The notes: generated by a model from the letters alone, not told the origin. 64,000 bases of DNA from SAR324 cluster bacterium (GCA_028282885.1 JANQGX010000025.1:1-64000); one strand, 5' to 3'; shown: positions 52,971 through 62,847, counted from the stretch's first letter. Program-made: numbers and translations.

Positions 52971-53236
52971 TCAGCATATCCGAGTGTCATTAGTCCCTTC
53001 GATCAAGCTGTCTGTCACATCGTCACTGAGATCAGGTACCATATAGACATCAGGTCTGGAGGGCAAACCGACAAATATCGTTCCCTTTTCCCATTTTTCC
53101 TTTTGGCAAATGATCTTCGGAGAAACCCCTCCTACAATCGGAACGCTTACACCCTTTAAATGCCATTCATCAAATCCGGAGTAAAACCGTTTTCATCGCA
53201 AGATAAAACCAGGATACCTCCAACTTCTCTCCCTAT
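52971..53236 (-). pseudogene. FIST-domain protein remnant
   Basis: Two adjacent frames with no start codon together resemble a FIST sensory protein: IGREVGGILVLSCDENGFTP (about 53236-53160), then, after a frameshift, EWHLKGVSVPIVGGVSPKII, GTIFVGLPSRPDV and VPDLSDDVTDSL to the stop at 52971. FIST proteins are putative amino-acid or small-ligand sensors usually encoded just ahead of a sensor kinase, which matches the kinase remnant that follows on this strand. Confidence 0.5.
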
Positions 53237-54179
53237 CGGACGAATTCACACCTGTGCAAAAAATCGTCCAATAAGTATCAGCATACTCAAAGTGGAGTTC
53301 GCCAAGTCACTTTATTAAAAATATCAGTAAATTACATTTGTGCTTTCACCCCCGAACTCAATACAACTTCCACTCCGATAACTTCAGGTCGGTTTTAATG
53401 AGTAGGAAGCGGGTAAGTTTCATTCAAAAATTCAGAACTTTATCGATCCTGGAGAGTGATGAATGGCTATTGTGAAGAATTTTGCACATGAAATCGAGTG
53501 ATGCTTTTTTTAATGCTAAAAAAAGGGATGAAACATCTCATTTATGATTAGTAAAACTATTATTTTCAATATGTTATGAGGGAACAGAAAAGGATAAGAG
53601 AGATGGTTTGGTATTTGCTGATGTTGTCCCCATTGTTTTTCAGATAACGTTTTTGATTGGGCAGCGGATTCTGCTTTTAACTAAAAACATTATCTAAAAA
53701 AACCGAATAAGACACTGGGGATGAGTTAGCCATCGAATTCCGATTTCACGTTGCTATAGTCCTTGAAATTCAGGTATCGACGGGTTTTTCAGTTTAACAA
53801 ACTTAATGGATTTTGACTCCTTTTTGACGTTAATGAGTATTCTTGAAAAGTCCGTTGTAATAAAGATCCAAGCCTTCTAACCGGCTATTAGAAGGCTTGG
53901 GTTTTGCTCGCAGCCAATGGGCCCGGAACTTGATTCGGAAAGGCGTATTACTCCTTCAGATGAACTGAATGCAAACAATTGCTGGCAGTCTGATTTTTTG
54001 ATTATTTCACTGCGTAGGCCTGACGGAATGTTCAGTGAAACAAGCTTTCCCGGCAGAAGTATCACCCTGACACAAAATCCTTAAGGATAACCTTGCTCAG
54101 TTCCAATAGAAGTGCGGTCAGAATTGTCCGAGGTGATAGTCTTATTCGAATTTCATTAATTCATATCAGGAGAATTTTC
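53237..54179. other. intergenic, about 940 bases
   Basis: No intact gene. The part near 53240 may hold more eroded FIST sequence. A plus-strand open stretch at about 53917-54085 (MGPELDSERRITPSDELNA onward) has ordinary codon use but no ribosome-binding site and no family that I recognise. A strong hairpin lies at 53868-53900. The porin promoter is expected near 54100-54160. Confidence 0.3.
53868..53900. terminator. perfect 13-bp stem-loop
   Basis: Arms CCAAGCCTTCTAA (53868-53880) and TTAGAAGGCTTGG (53888-53900), seven-base loop, followed on the plus strand by GTTTTGC. Strong terminator-like hairpin with no intact gene before it on the plus strand; possibly the terminator of a gene now lost. 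Confidence 0.5.
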
Positions 54180-55202
54180 ATGTATAAGGCAATGATAAAA
54201 GCAACAGTTGCTGTCGCATTCATTATGGGTATTACCGGTAGTGCTACCGCAGAGGATTTCAAAGTCTCTGCTTTTCTTAGACATTATATCGGGCAATATC
54301 AATCCGGGGTTGAGGGAGAATCGGCTCATATTGAAAACTATGGCCAGGCAAACGTGGTTTTTGAAGGAAAAAAAGGAAAACTATCAGGAAAGCTGGATAT
54401 TGAATATCGACGAAACAAGGATGCCGGAGGCTTAAACCAGGCACCATTCAGACTCGATTACGATGCCGGATTCGGAACTATAATTCTTGGGACTTTTGAA
54501 AACCCTGCGGCTGCCAACTTTAATGTCGGAGGTGGGACAAAGACAACAGACATGCCCTGTGCACCGGCACTTACGTTTGTTCATGCCGGATGGACAAAAG
54601 ATGACGGTATTGGCGTGAAAATTCCAATAGGTGGCCTGAATTTGATGGTCAACCTTTACGGAGAAGCTGAAACAATCCCGGTCAATGCCCCGGCACCAAG
54701 AGGGAATGGAGGAGCCGAGGGACAAACCGTTCAAGCGGGCATTTGGGGTGATGTGGGACCAGTAAAAATTAAAGTCAGCGCAACATCCGTAACTCTGGAT
54801 GATTATAGCGAAGATACAACGGCAGATGCCTTAACCAATAATGCCAGGTTGGTGGGTGTAAAGATACCCGTGGGCTCCATGGATTTCATGATTGACAGCT
54901 CAAACTATAAAGCAGGCGCTGAAACAGTTGCAGCAGAAAAGGAATGGAACGATATGGCCCTGGGTTTCGCAATGAAAGATTTGGGTCCCGGTAAGATCCG
55001 GTTAACGTATGAGTCATCCGATATGAAAAAAGGTGGAGAAAAATTCATGAGTACCATTGGTACGTCCTTGGTGTATGACATAGAATTCGAAAAAAAGGTC
55101 GGATTTCAAATCGTTTACCAGTCTCAAGCTGCAACACCTGAAGCAACAGATGAAACAACTACCAAATCATTTACCGGTGTTGGTATGTACGGGAAGTTTT
55201 AG
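54180..55202 (+). CDS. outer-membrane porin-like beta-barrel
   Basis: 340 residues from MYKAMIKATVAV, chosen because ATCAGGAGAATTTTC precedes it and a signal peptide (cleavage GSATA-ED) follows; upstream in-frame codons encode no signal. The mature chain is rich in alternating Gly, aromatic and charged residues (DFKVSAFLRHYIGQYQSG, VVFEGKKGKLSGKLDIEYRR) and ends in Phe (GMYGKF), the signature of BAM-inserted barrels. A general or anion-type porin; substrate unknown. Next on the strand is a secreted lipase. Confidence 0.8.
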   Translation: MYKAMIKATVAVAFIMGITGSATAEDFKVSAFLRHYIGQYQSGVEGESAHIENYGQANVVFEGKKGKLSGKLDIEYRRNKDAGGLNQAPFRLDYDAGFGTIILGTFENPAAANFNVGGGTKTTDMPCAPALTFVHAGWTKDDGIGVKIPIGGLNLMVNLYGEAETIPVNAPAPRGNGGAEGQTVQAGIWGDVGPVKIKVSATSVTLDDYSEDTTADALTNNARLVGVKIPVGSMDFMIDSSNYKAGAETVAAEKEWNDMALGFAMKDLGPGKIRLTYESSDMKKGGEKFMSTIGTSLVYDIEFEKKVGFQIVYQSQAATPEATDETTTKSFTGVGMYGKF

Positions 55203-55374
55203 AAAACTGTGAATGTTGCGGAAATGACTTCGCAGATTCCGGCCGGCAAATGGTCTGAATCTGAATGAGGTCTTTTCCATCACAGGTTTTGGAGTTCGAT
55301 AAAACTGAAATCTTGCTTTATCATTCTCGATATCATTAGTGATACAATCGACCGACTGTGGAGATAATTAACTT

Positions 55375-56589
55375 ATGAAATCTAATCGGTTTAAAATGTT
55401 TGTCAGCTATCTGCTGACAACAACCCTGCTGATATTTGCGGGATCCTTGACTGCACAGCAAAAGTTTTCACCAAAAGACATGAAGAAATTCCCATTAACG
55501 GAACTATACAACACCCCGGATAGTTTTCACGACAGCGGCAAGCCTGGAGATTTGATTCGGTACGAGAATTTTGAAGGTTATAAAATCCCCCCGGGCGCAA
55601 AAGCAGTCCGCTTCCTATACGGAAGTGAGGATTCCAGGGGCAGATTGACAACAAGTAGTGCCGCAATTCTGATTCCGGCGGGCGATCCCCCAAAAGGAGG
55701 GTGGCCGGTGATTGCCTGGGCGCACGGGACATCAGGTGTAAATCGGAGATGCGCGACATCACTGACTTCCTTGAGTTTTGCCATGTACAGAGTACCGCTT
55801 TTCCATTTGAAAAGCGGGTATGCCATTGTGGCTACCGATTATGCCGGTCTGGGATCCGATTCTGCAGTTTCATACATGGATAGGATTGGCAATGCATGGG
55901 ATGTGGTACACAGTGTCAAGGCCGCACGGAGAGCTGTTCCTTCTCTGGGTGAAAAATGGATTGCCCTGGGTCATTCTGCCGGTGCCCATACGATGGGTGG
56001 TGTTGCCCAGGTTATGGCCGGAATTGATGACCCATCCTACCTGGGATTCGTTTCACTTTCGGGCCTGGGGAATGCCAGAGATCCAATGGTAAACATTTCC
56101 AAGAAAGACCCGGCCTTAGGTATATTTGTGTTGATTTCAATTAAGGCAAACGATCCCCGGTTCAAGTATGAGGATGTTCTTACCAAGAAAGGGTTGGCAA
56201 TAATCGAACAAGTTGGAGACAGGTGTCAAGGTCCGGGTTTTGGGCGCCCCAATCCTTCACCCATTAAAGGACCAGAGGCATTCAAGAAGAATTGGGATCT
56301 AAATACTGATGTCAAAAGCTATTTTAATATAGGTGAATCAGCTGAAGCAGAATTCAAAGGACCGGGCTTGGTTGTTATTGGAGATCAAGAAACACCGTGG
56401 ACGAAAAAGAACGACCCGGGAATGGCAAAACGAATGTGTCAGCAGGGACAAAAGATCCAATTAGCTGTTATTGATGGCGCAAACCATTTTACGATATTAG
56501 ACAAATCTTTGAAAGTTCAAGCGGAATGGATCGGTGATCGGTTTTCGGGCAAATCAGCAACCTCAAATTGTAAGACCAGTTACGATTAG
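55375..56589 (+). CDS. secreted alpha/beta-hydrolase (secretory-lipase-like)
   Basis: 404 residues with a signal peptide (helix 10-24, cleavage near LTAQQ). The segment WPVIAWAHGTSGVNRRCATS provides the oxyanion hole, and ALGHSAGAHT the nucleophile elbow (Ser in GHSAG). GLVVIGDQETPW and DGANHFTIL supply likely Asp/Glu and His. The layout matches LIP-type secretory lipases, including conserved cysteines (RRC, DRC, RMC). Ester hydrolysis in the periplasm or outside is likely; chain length is not predictable. Confidence 0.85.
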   Translation: MKSNRFKMFVSYLLTTTLLIFAGSLTAQQKFSPKDMKKFPLTELYNTPDSFHDSGKPGDLIRYENFEGYKIPPGAKAVRFLYGSEDSRGRLTTSSAAILIPAGDPPKGGWPVIAWAHGTSGVNRRCATSLTSLSFAMYRVPLFHLKSGYAIVATDYAGLGSDSAVSYMDRIGNAWDVVHSVKAARRAVPSLGEKWIALGHSAGAHTMGGVAQVMAGIDDPSYLGFVSLSGLGNARDPMVNISKKDPALGIFVLISIKANDPRFKYEDVLTKKGLAIIEQVGDRCQGPGFGRPNPSPIKGPEAFKKNWDLNTDVKSYFNIGESAEAEFKGPGLVVIGDQETPWTKKNDPGMAKRMCQQGQKIQLAVIDGANHFTILDKSLKVQAEWIGDRFSGKSATSNCKTSYD

Positions 56590-56669
56590 TCTAAATACAA
56601 TGGGCCGCCAGAACCGAATTCTGAGCAAACGTTGATATCATCAGATAACAAGTAAACAGGGCGTTTTTT

Positions 56670-57722
56670 CTATTCTAATCCGTAAAGCTTCATCTTGTAA
56701 TAGAGAGCTCTGCGGCTGATACCGAGTTTTCTTGCGGATTCCGAGCGATTGTTTTCCGTAATGCTCAGCGCTTTGATAATTGCCTTTTTTTCCGCGTTAT
56801 TGATGACTTGTTTCAGTGCAGGGACCGATAGTTCGCGTTCCTGCGTTAAATTATTATCGGGTAATTGATTGCTGGCAATACAATCCATAGTGATCCTGTT
56901 TTTATCTGTCAGCAGCACTGCTCGCTCTATGACATTGGATAGCTCGCGTATGTTTCCTTCCCAGCAGAAATTACAGAGAGTATCAAAAGCATCAGGCTCG
57001 ATGTGGGAGATGGACTTACTGTATGATCTGCTATATTTGTTGAGGAAGTATTTTATCAAAAGCGGCAGATCTCTTTGTCGCTCTCTTAAAGCAGGTAAAT
57101 AAAGTGGAATTACAGCCAGTCGATAAAACAGTTCTTCACGAAACAGTCCCTTTTCCACTTGTTTTTTCAGGTCAATACTGGTTGCCGTGATAAACCTCAC
57201 ATCAATGCTGATTTGACGGTTGCTGCCTACCTGCCTTAGTTTCTTTTCCTGGAGAACATGAAGAATTTTGACCTGGGTTGGTAACCTGATTTCTGAAATT
57301 TCGTCCAAAAAAACAGTCCCGCCCTGTGCTTCTTCAAGCAAGCCTTTTTTTCCGTTTACAGCATTGGTGAATGCCCCTTTTACATGACCAAAAAGCTCTG
57401 TTTCAAATAAGGAATCAGATAAGGCACCGCAATCTATTGTGATAAAAGGGCCGTCTTTTCTTGAACTTTTCTCATGAATTTTTTTAGCCAGGAGTGACTT
57501 CCCGGTTCCGGTTTCCCCTTGGAGCAGCACTGTCGCATTGGAATTCGAGATTTTCTCCACCTGGCTCATCAAATCCTGCATCAATTTGCTATTACCGATG
57601 ATCATATCCTCAACACCAGCCTTGTCCATTTTTCTTGTGTAGGTGACCATATCGTGACTAAGAAACTTCATATTTACACCGGCAGAACCTCTATTCCTGC
57701 TGATAATTCCGGCATGGTTCAC
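56670..57722 (-). CDS. short sigma-54 activator (AAA+-Fis), GAFTNA variant
   Basis: Up to 350 residues; the GTG at 57722 is used, but ATG 57671 (MKFLSHDMV) is possible. The AAA+ domain starts almost at once (GVEDMIIGNSKLMQDLMSQV), with Walker A GETGTGKS and Walker B GTVFLDEI. The sigma-54 loop reads GAFTNA rather than GAFTGA. The C-terminus has a Fis-type HTH (RSESARKLGISRRALYYKMK). No receiver, GAF or PAS domain precedes the ATPase, so it is constitutive, controlled in trans, or N-terminally truncated. It follows the arylsulfotransferase-like gene by 146 bases. Confidence 0.88.
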   Translation of the reverse strand: MNHAGIISRNRGSAGVNMKFLSHDMVTYTRKMDKAGVEDMIIGNSKLMQDLMSQVEKISNSNATVLLQGETGTGKSLLAKKIHEKSSRKDGPFITIDCGALSDSLFETELFGHVKGAFTNAVNGKKGLLEEAQGGTVFLDEISEIRLPTQVKILHVLQEKKLRQVGSNRQISIDVRFITATSIDLKKQVEKGLFREELFYRLAVIPLYLPALRERQRDLPLLIKYFLNKYSRSYSKSISHIEPDAFDTLCNFCWEGNIRELSNVIERAVLLTDKNRITMDCIASNQLPDNNLTQERELSVPALKQVINNAEKKAIIKALSITENNRSESARKLGISRRALYYKMKLYGLE

Positions 57723-57868
57723 GTTTTAGCAAAGTACCAACGATAGCAACCTCTTCTTCCGGTCTTTTGTTACCGGGTATTTTTACATTTGCTGCGCAAG
57801 GTTTGGGAATGAGTATTTCAGCCAGTCTCCCATATTGAAGTGCCTAGCCGTAATCCAACCTCAAATCC

Positions 57869-59305
57869 TCATTCACTGTAATCAACAACACAATCTTGTG
57901 GAGAATCATCAAAATCACTTCCGGACGTCAGTGTCATGACATTTCCAGGTTTTTCTTCTTTGGTGCCCGGCACCTTGAAAGCTGAACGGTCAATCCTGGG
58001 GATCGGTTTCTCTTTTGGTAATCCCAGTTGGGGTATATATTCATACGGATATCGATAAGACCGATAGGCCATATTCGTATCAAACTGTTGATCAAAAAAC
58101 GGGCTGATATATTCCCACACAAGCTCATGCTCCGGTGTGATTTCAAAAAATCTGCCGTTGGCACCTTCGGTGATAAGAGTATTTCCGTTGGGTAGTCTTT
58201 GAGCGCTGCTGATATAGCCACTGTAGAATTTGAAATTGTCCACCAGCGGCTTAAACCCTGCCTCTTCGACAGTATACTTCCAAACAATTTCGAGTGTTAT
58301 CGGATCAAATTCCAGAACACGGGAGCAGTCACGCTTCGCATTGTGTGTTCCGTTAAGAGAACTCGGGTTTGGAGCGCCATAGCCTGCCCACCCGCCATTA
58401 TCAAAAACCAAAATATTACCTTCACCCGGAAGTCCCAAGGGTATCATGTGCGCATGATGCTGACCGATGATCCAACCCATTTTGCGAAGAGCTTCACTCT
58501 CATTATAGTCAGGTCCCACCTGCCATACGATTTTGCCGCTTTCCTTGTCAGTTATTGCAATGATATTGGTTTCGCGACCATCCCAAATGATGTTATCAGG
58601 ATGAAACCGTTTATCACCCTTTTCCCACCATTTATTAGGACCCAGGGTAGACATCGAGTTAATATGCATCCAATCGGCAAGTCCTTCACCGATTTCCGGA
58701 TGAAAGTTGGGATTTCGATAAAGAGTGTTTTTCGCTTCTTCCGAAAATTTGAACTCATCAAAATGCTCGTTGCAAATCCATTCCCAAATAATATTACCCT
58801 CCCAGTCGACTTCAATGATGACGTCGTCACAAAGCAGCTTATCGGTTATTTTTTTATTTTGAGTGCTTTTGTGCACAAGAATCAATGTGTTTCCTTTGTC
58901 TACCAATGGATCCATACCCGGTACAAAATAACCGACCGGATTTCCTTCTCTTTGATAGTCATGGTGCTGTCTTGCCATCCAGCGGGACTCCTCACCCGGA
59001 TCTTCAATATACTCCCATTGATCGAATCTCCAGGTAATGCGACCTTCCCAATCAACCTGGATGAGATCAATAAAATCCTGGTAACCGAATTTTTTGTTTC
59101 GTATCCCTGTACTTCCAATCAAAGATCCCCCGGGTAGCATTTTATTGGGAAATCCATGCATTTTTTTGATCTGTCGTACGACATTGCCATTCATATCGAT
59201 CACTGTCACACCAACATCTTTTGCTTGAAAAACAGTGTAACCATTCCAGCATTTTTCCGGATCGTACACTGTCGTACCTGTCGGATATATAGTCGGAAAT
59301 CCCAT
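57869..59305 (-). CDS. arylsulfotransferase-like beta-propeller protein
   Basis: 478 residues. The N-terminal segment NGYTVFQAKDVGVTVIDMNG and repeated blades such as VDWEGRITWRFDQWEYI, VDWEGNIIWEWICNEHF and FDPITLEIVWKYT follow the ASST (aryl-sulfate sulfotransferase) family, which moves sulfate between phenols. Candidate catalytic histidines are in DWMHINSMS and GQHHAHMIPLG, with a late NGNTLITEG. Classical ASSTs are periplasmic; this one has no signal peptide, so it would be cytoplasmic. AAAGGAGGTGGAATC stands before the ATG. It lies 59 bases after the ABC permease gene, suggesting that the imported compound is its substrate. Confidence 0.8.
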   Translation of the reverse strand: MGFPTIYPTGTTVYDPEKCWNGYTVFQAKDVGVTVIDMNGNVVRQIKKMHGFPNKMLPGGSLIGSTGIRNKKFGYQDFIDLIQVDWEGRITWRFDQWEYIEDPGEESRWMARQHHDYQREGNPVGYFVPGMDPLVDKGNTLILVHKSTQNKKITDKLLCDDVIIEVDWEGNIIWEWICNEHFDEFKFSEEAKNTLYRNPNFHPEIGEGLADWMHINSMSTLGPNKWWEKGDKRFHPDNIIWDGRETNIIAITDKESGKIVWQVGPDYNESEALRKMGWIIGQHHAHMIPLGLPGEGNILVFDNGGWAGYGAPNPSSLNGTHNAKRDCSRVLEFDPITLEIVWKYTVEEAGFKPLVDNFKFYSGYISSAQRLPNGNTLITEGANGRFFEITPEHELVWEYISPFFDQQFDTNMAYRSYRYPYEYIPQLGLPKEKPIPRIDRSAFKVPGTKEEKPGNVMTLTSGSDFDDSPQDCVVDYSE

Positions 59306-59364
59306 GTTGATTCCACCTCCTTTAAAAAACTTGAACCTTGAATAACGAAAACAGTGTTAATAAT

Positions 59365-60261
59365 CTAAATTACTCCTCGGAGTTTGGGGTCCAAAGCGTC
59401 CCTTAAACCATCTCCGATCATGTTGAAGCTGAAAACAATCAAAATTATTGCGATTCCGGGAGCAAAAGAAAGAAACGGAGCTTCATACAAGTAAGCGTAA
59501 CCTTCGCTTACCATACTGCCCCAGGAGGCTTCGGGATCACTGATCCCCACACCCAAAAAACTGAGCCCGGCCTCAACAAGAATGGCAATACCCATCTGCA
59601 TGGTCATTACAATGAATAAAGGCGGAAGACAGTTTGGTGCAACTCGCAACATCAACGTACGTAAATGACTGGCACCGATGGATCGGAATGCCGTGACATA
59701 ATCATTTTGTTTGACCGATAGCGCCTGAGCGCACACTACACGGGCATAAGCAGGCACCATAGCGACACCCAGGGCAATTATCACATTCAACAATCCCCCA
59801 CCCAGCAAGGAAGCGATGGCAAGCGCCAGCACCATCATCGGGATGGACATCAAAGCGTCGATACTACGCATGATGATTGTGTTTATGATACCGCCAAAAT
59901 AACCTGCGACCAATCCCAACACCATTCCAATAGAGGAGGCCACAAAAACAGCCATAAAACCGACCTGAAGAGACGCCCTGCTTCCATATATGATTCGTGT
60001 TAACGTGTCACGTCCGAGACTGTCAGTACCCAATGGGTGCTGCCAGGAAGGTTTCTGCAACCTGGCCAGAAAGTTTGGCTCATAAGGATCATACGGGGCA
60101 ACTAAAGGTGCAAAGACAGCGCTAAAAACAATTACAACAACGGTAACCGCACTGACCAATACAATTTTACGTTTGAACAAAACCCGAAAAAAGCGATTAA
60201 GCCTGCTGTGTTTCGGTGATGATTCTTCGTTAGTGTCGGCTGCAAGGGTTGTGGAAATCAT
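59365..60261 (-). CDS. peptide-type ABC importer permease (DppC-like)
   Basis: 298 residues. The N-terminal helix precedes the OppC-type periplasmic segment (DPYEPNFLARLQKPSWQHPL, GTDSLGRDTLTRIIYGSR). EAA-loop sequence is AFRSIGASHLRTLMLRVAPN, and LSFLGVGISDPEASWGSM is the family's C-terminal signature. It pairs with the DppB-like gene, 10 bases upstream. Confidence 0.93.
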   Translation of the reverse strand: MISTTLAADTNEESSPKHSRLNRFFRVLFKRKIVLVSAVTVVVIVFSAVFAPLVAPYDPYEPNFLARLQKPSWQHPLGTDSLGRDTLTRIIYGSRASLQVGFMAVFVASSIGMVLGLVAGYFGGIINTIIMRSIDALMSIPMMVLALAIASLLGGGLLNVIIALGVAMVPAYARVVCAQALSVKQNDYVTAFRSIGASHLRTLMLRVAPNCLPPLFIVMTMQMGIAILVEAGLSFLGVGISDPEASWGSMVSEGYAYLYEAPFLSFAPGIAIILIVFSFNMIGDGLRDALDPKLRGVI

Positions 60262-60271
60262 TGTTTATATC

Positions 60272-61231
60272 CTAGTTATTTCGAATCCGTGGATCCAGCC
60301 AGCCATACGACAAGTCCACAATCAGATTAATGCCGGTTACAATGATGGCGATTACCAAGACAACACCTTGCACAATTGCGTAATCCTGGTTTTGAAGCCC
60401 CTCAACCGCTAAACGCCCCATGCCCGGTATATTGAATACCGTTTCAATCAGTATTTGACCGCCAATCGTAATACGCGCCATCAAGCCAAAAACAGTCACT
60501 ACCGGTATCAAGCTGTTTTTAAGCGCATGCCGCATGATGATTAATCCCTCACTCAGTCCTTTGGACCAGGCAGTGCGGATATAATCCATACGAATATTCT
60601 CCAACATGCTGGAACGCGTTTGACGGGTAAGCGCGCATAATGGAACGACCGACAAGCAGACCACTGGCAGAATGAGTGATTTAACACCCGCGCCAAAATC
60701 ATCAAACACAGAAGTATATCCCTGTGTCGGAAGCCAACCCAATTGCAGAGAAAAAATCTGAATCAGCATAATCCCCAACCAGAAAACCGGTATCGTTATT
60801 CCGCTATTGGCCAAAAGCGTGACCAACGTATCAATCCAGGTTCCCCTGCGAACTGCCGCCAATACACCCAACGGAATTGACAAGCATACCGCCAGAAGCA
60901 AACCTAGCGATCCGATCATGACTGTTTTTGGAACCGCACGCGAGATTTCATTAACGACGGTATCGTTCAGAAATATGGATTTACCCAAATCTCCATGCAG
61001 GATTTGCCAAAGCCAATTGACATATTGAATGTACATTGGCCGATCCAGCCCGTGTTCACGCCTCAGGTCCGCAATAACCTCATCCGACACCGCGCCGGAA
61101 ACCACATCTCCGCTAACATACAACAGGATAGGATCTCCGGGTAACAACCGAATCAACAGGAATACAAGGACAGTCACCAGTAAAACAACGATCAAAGCCT
61201 GGCCTAATCGTTTTATGATATATCCACCCAT
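60272..61231 (-). CDS. peptide-type ABC importer permease (DppB-like)
   Basis: 319 residues from MGGYIIKRLGQALIVVLL, preceded by AGGGGAAAATA; an upstream in-frame start would run through the intergenic hairpin. DppB signatures are LIRLLPGDP, REHGLDRPMYIQYVNWLW, IRTAWSKGLSEGLIIMRHA (EAA loop) and ETVFNIPGMGRL. Six membrane helices. Confidence 0.94.
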   Translation of the reverse strand: MGGYIIKRLGQALIVVLLVTVLVFLLIRLLPGDPILLYVSGDVVSGAVSDEVIADLRREHGLDRPMYIQYVNWLWQILHGDLGKSIFLNDTVVNEISRAVPKTVMIGSLGLLLAVCLSIPLGVLAAVRRGTWIDTLVTLLANSGITIPVFWLGIMLIQIFSLQLGWLPTQGYTSVFDDFGAGVKSLILPVVCLSVVPLCALTRQTRSSMLENIRMDYIRTAWSKGLSEGLIIMRHALKNSLIPVVTVFGLMARITIGGQILIETVFNIPGMGRLAVEGLQNQDYAIVQGVVLVIAIIVTGINLIVDLSYGWLDPRIRNN

Positions 61232-61274
61232 TATTTTCCCCTGGGATTTTTCAGGTGTTTGCTTTTTGTTGGCG

Positions 61275-61312
61275 GTTTCATGTTGGCCGGGCAACTTCAG
61301 CCAACATGAAAC
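61275..61312 (-). promoter_or_regulatory. intercistronic stem-loop after the binding-protein gene
   Basis: Perfect 13-bp arms GTTTCATGTTGGC (61275-61287) and GCCAACATGAAAC (61300-61312), 12-base loop, no T-run on the minus strand. It begins 14 bases after the binding-protein stop and precedes the DppB-like start. Such hairpins protect the upstream transcript and give more binding protein than permease. Confidence 0.65.
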
Positions 61313-61326
61313 AATTGAATTACCAA

Positions 61327-62847
61327 CTATTTGGACATGTATGTATTGGTGAACGGACAAATATAGTTCCGTCCATATTCAAAAAATTCATAATCATGAA
61401 TATTCGGATTCATAATTAACAGCGGTCCTTCAGTAAAAAACGGAATATACATTTGTTCATCATGGGCCAACCTGATGACTTCATGTGTTTTTTGTATTCG
61501 TTGGGCCGGATTTCTTTCGCCTATCGCCTCATCCAGGAGCCGGTCGAATCCCGGTGGCCTTTTCATGGATGGCACATGAGGAGAAGTACTTGCCAATGAA
61601 GCAGTGGCCATATAAAGCGGATCGGGTGCCTGAAACATCACCATCTGTGATGCGGCACCAGCAGGTAGAGCACCGGGTTTAAACCGCATGGTAAAGTACC
61701 TGGGTCTATCTATTACTATGAGTTTCAGCTTAATACCAACAGCGGCAAGATAGCTTTGAACCGCTTGCCAACCATCCCGCCACCCCATACCGGGATAGTA
61801 AAAATCAGATGTAAAGCCTCCCGGGTAACCGGCTTCTTTTAGCAGTTTTTTTGCTTTCTCCGGATTATACTTTCGAATCGGCAGGTCTTTGATATACGCA
61901 GGATTCTCGGGTTTTACCATTTGATAGACAGGGAGTTTGTAATCTAATCCGAGCTGGCTACAGATTGTCTCTTTATCGATTGCGTACTCGGCAGCCTGCC
62001 TGACCTTTTTATTCGCCCAGGGTGAATCTGGACTTTTGCTGTCAACCATCAGGTGAATACCGACTGCTTGATCAAAATCGATTTTAAATCCTTGTTTGGC
62101 CATCGTTTTCGCGTGTTGGGGAAGTGCAAATATGATCCCATGCGCCTCGCCTGCTTTAAGGGCGGATAGCGCCGTCATCTTGTCCTTGATGAAGAGATAC
62201 TCCACACCATCAAGGTAAGGGCGCCCCTGTTTCCAGTATTGATCAAACCGGGTCCAGAGCATGTTTTTTCCGCGTTGAAAACTGACAAACTTAAACGGGC
62301 CGGTGCCGACAGGATGAGTCTCAGCCCATTTTGCACCTTTCTCCTTAATGGCTTTCGGAGACGCCATATAGGCTTCGCTGGCCAGTTCAAAGATCGTGAT
62401 ACTCTGATATTTCGAAGCATTTAGCCTGGCAGTATATTTATCCAACACATCTACCGAAGTGATGTTCTTGAAAGCACCTGTCGGTTTTCCGACAAACAAA
62501 TCCATATTAAATTTGAAGGCTTCAGCATCAAAATCGGTACCATCATGAAATTTCACCCCTTTTCTGAGGCTTATGATCCATGATTTCTCATCTTCCGCTA
62601 GTTTCCATGCAGTGGCCAGATGCGGATGGAACTTGCCGTATTTGTCCACGGCAATCATCGTTTCCATGGCCACGGAAGCGTACATTTCGCCAATTGACCG
62701 TATCTTCGGGGGATAGCCGAACGATACGGCCGGCAAGCTCCAGATGAGCTTCAGATGCCCGCCATATTCCGCACCAAAGACTTTTGGCCCGCATAAAAGA
62801 GCTGCAAACAAATAAATGAACACTACCATCTTTATCGTTTTTTTCAT
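61327..62847 (-). CDS. ABC extracellular solute-binding protein, family 5
   Basis: 506 residues with a signal peptide (MKKTIKMVVFIYLFAALLCG, cleavage near VFGAE). SBP_bac_5 features include LATAWKLAEDEKSWIISLRKG and KFHDGTDFDAEAFKFN, the domain hinge PVGTGPFKFVSF, and late KLLKEAGYPGG. AAAGGAGAAAGC precedes the ATG. Family members bind di/oligopeptides, nickel or opine-like compounds; the ASST-like protein downstream hints at an aryl sulfate or phenolic ligand (inference). Confidence 0.93.
   Translation of the reverse strand: MKKTIKMVVFIYLFAALLCGPKVFGAEYGGHLKLIWSLPAVSFGYPPKIRSIGEMYASVAMETMIAVDKYGKFHPHLATAWKLAEDEKSWIISLRKGVKFHDGTDFDAEAFKFNMDLFVGKPTGAFKNITSVDVLDKYTARLNASKYQSITIFELASEAYMASPKAIKEKGAKWAETHPVGTGPFKFVSFQRGKNMLWTRFDQYWKQGRPYLDGVEYLFIKDKMTALSALKAGEAHGIIFALPQHAKTMAKQGFKIDFDQAVGIHLMVDSKSPDSPWANKKVRQAAEYAIDKETICSQLGLDYKLPVYQMVKPENPAYIKDLPIRKYNPEKAKKLLKEAGYPGGFTSDFYYPGMGWRDGWQAVQSYLAAVGIKLKLIVIDRPRYFTMRFKPGALPAGAASQMVMFQAPDPLYMATASLASTSPHVPSMKRPPGFDRLLDEAIGERNPAQRIQKTHEVIRLAHDEQMYIPFFTEGPLLIMNPNIHDYEFFEYGRNYICPFTNTYMSK

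Noticed and set aside
53877..54065. 62-codon minus-strand frame before the porin
   Set aside because: It includes the hairpin arm and has no family match; the plus-strand reading looks no better supported.
58199..59137. 312-codon plus-strand frame opposite the arylsulfotransferase-like gene
   Set aside because: Antisense shadow of a gene with clear family motifs and a strong ribosome-binding site on the minus strand.
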